Below, piece by piece: positions 13,123 through 13,933 of a stretch of 13,933 nucleotides of DNA. Source of the DNA: Deltaproteobacteria bacterium (GTDB taxonomy: Bacteria > Desulfobacterota > Desulfobacteria > Desulfobacterales > JAFDHS01); NCBI GenBank assembly GCA_019308655.1, contig JAFDHS010000004.1, positions 1 to 13,933 on the forward strand. The letters run 5' to 3'. The notes beneath the pieces are model-generated. The model had not been told where the DNA came from and did no database searches. It saw nothing but the letters and a program-made list of their open reading frames with translations. The translations under genes were made by a program, and so were the position numbers. How positions within the stretch are numbered: position 1 is the first letter of the stretch; the number at the start of each line of letters is the position of its first letter.

Positions 13123-13933
13123 ATGGTCATGTTAAAAAAAATAAAAGTTTATGTGTGCATCTTTTTTCTTGCCGGATCTTTTTTTGTGCCTTTTGTCTCT
13201 CTGGCTTCGGACACAGAGGAAGACCTGGCGTATTTTCTTGAACTGATCAATGAAATAAGGCTTGATCCTTTTGCCGGTGCAGAGGCTTTGGGGTATGACC
13301 GGGCGGTTCTTGCAGAGACGCTTCCCTGGCTCAAGGCTTCCTATGAGCCCTGTGTCATGGATGATTTCTTAAGTTCCAGGGCTGAGGCCCGCAACAGCCT
13401 GGACGGGGAGATTCCCGAGCCTGAAATATCCCCGCAACATGATTATGTCAGAACTGGAGAGACAGGTGCAGCGGTTAGTTTTTTAAATTTTATGCCAATA
13501 GAAACAGCCTTTCGGATAATTGTTGAAAACCTGCTGAAACAGGAGCTGAACCCGGAGAGAGTCGGGCCGTTGAATCTTCTTGGTACTGATTTTGATCGTG
13601 TCGGAGTTTCTGTGAGGAGCGGGGTGCAGCTGTTTGATGGTGGCAGGCAAAATGCCTATTTTGTCACCATCTGTTTTGGATCTTCCCTGCTTAAATCCGA
13701 ACTCCAGGTGTTGACCATGGTAAACCAGGCAAGGTCTCAGCCCCTTAGTGTTCTGGACCGTCCCGGCGTCAGTCTGACTGCGCTTCTGGATAACAATCGG
13801 GATGTTCTCCATGCATTGTTCAGAAATTACTCCCCTCTTAAGGAAAGTTCGATCCTCCATGGGTCTGCGCAAAATTATTCCAGGGCATTGACCGGGACCG
13901 GTGATGATCCATCACTGTTCCGGGATGGCACGC
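13123..13933 (+). CDS. Secreted CAP/SCP-domain protein (start only)
   Basis: The open frame runs to the window edge without a stop (270 codons seen). A Sec signal peptide is clear from Met3 (MLKKIKVYVCIFFLAGSFF, likely cut near SLAS at residue 29). From residue 35, YFLELINEIRLDPFAGAEALG resembles the first helix of bacterial CAP/SCP-like domains (PF00188), and 'DFDRVGVSVRSG...AYFVTICFGSS' (156-188) resembles the domain's closing strands. From ~194, 'LQVLTMVNQARSQPLSVL' looks like the beginning of a second CAP unit. The middle of the first unit is divergent and the usual histidine/glutamate set is not obvious. CAP proteins are extracellular and bind lipids, glycans or ions; the substrate is unknown. 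Starts at 13123 or 13129 are possible, and neither has a ribosome binding site. A strong sigma-54 promoter lies directly upstream. Confidence 0.75.
   Translation, partial: MVMLKKIKVYVCIFFLAGSFFVPFVSLASDTEEDLAYFLELINEIRLDPFAGAEALGYDRAVLAETLPWLKASYEPCVMDDFLSSRAEARNSLDGEIPEPEISPQHDYVRTGETGAAVSFLNFMPIETAFRIIVENLLKQELNPERVGPLNLLGTDFDRVGVSVRSGVQLFDGGRQNAYFVTICFGSSLLKSELQVLTMVNQARSQPLSVLDRPGVSLTALLDNNRDVLHALFRNYSPLKESSILHGSAQNYSRALTGTGDDPSLFRDGT

Overview
The window reads as accessory DNA from a Gram-negative bacterium with an outer membrane (TolC, TonB receptor and type I secretion genes) and sigma-54 two-component control. The gene content and the short AT-rich dispersed repeats suggest a member of the Desulfobacterota (a 'deltaproteobacterium'). 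That placement is an inference, because there is no rRNA or marker gene.

Layout. Positions 1-154 hold the end of a gene resembling a REP-associated tyrosine transposase. A 500-bp gene-free stretch follows, carrying two kinds of dispersed repeat (called R1 and R2 here). Then comes gmd (652-1740, GDP-mannose 4,6-dehydratase), followed by a second R1 copy, so gmd sits between direct repeats. Positions 2188-6606 encode a complete type I secretion system in the order ABC exporter, membrane fusion protein, TolC-like outer-membrane factor. It ends in a rho-independent terminator. This block looks richer in G+C and uses different arginine codons from its neighbours, which suggests separate ancestry. 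A tandem heptanucleotide repeat lies between its first two genes.

Positions 6755-12815 form a sensing and uptake locus: a periplasmic ABC_sub_bind-type binding protein with no transporter genes beside it, a membrane histidine kinase, an NtrC-type sigma-54 response regulator and a TonB-dependent receptor. A ~205-bp R2 element separates kinase from regulator. A second, inverted R2 copy lies after the receptor, so regulator and receptor sit between long inverted repeats. Beyond it, a secreted CAP/SCP-domain protein begins and runs off the window. It is preceded by an excellent -24/-12 sigma-54 promoter (TGGCAC-N5-TTGCT, 13094-13109).

Working model (inference): the binding protein senses a ligand in the periplasm and signals to the kinase, which phosphorylates the regulator. 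The regulator activates sigma-54 transcription of the CAP-protein gene and possibly of other targets. The TonB receptor would import or detect the same ligand. No substrate for the type I secretion system is visible.
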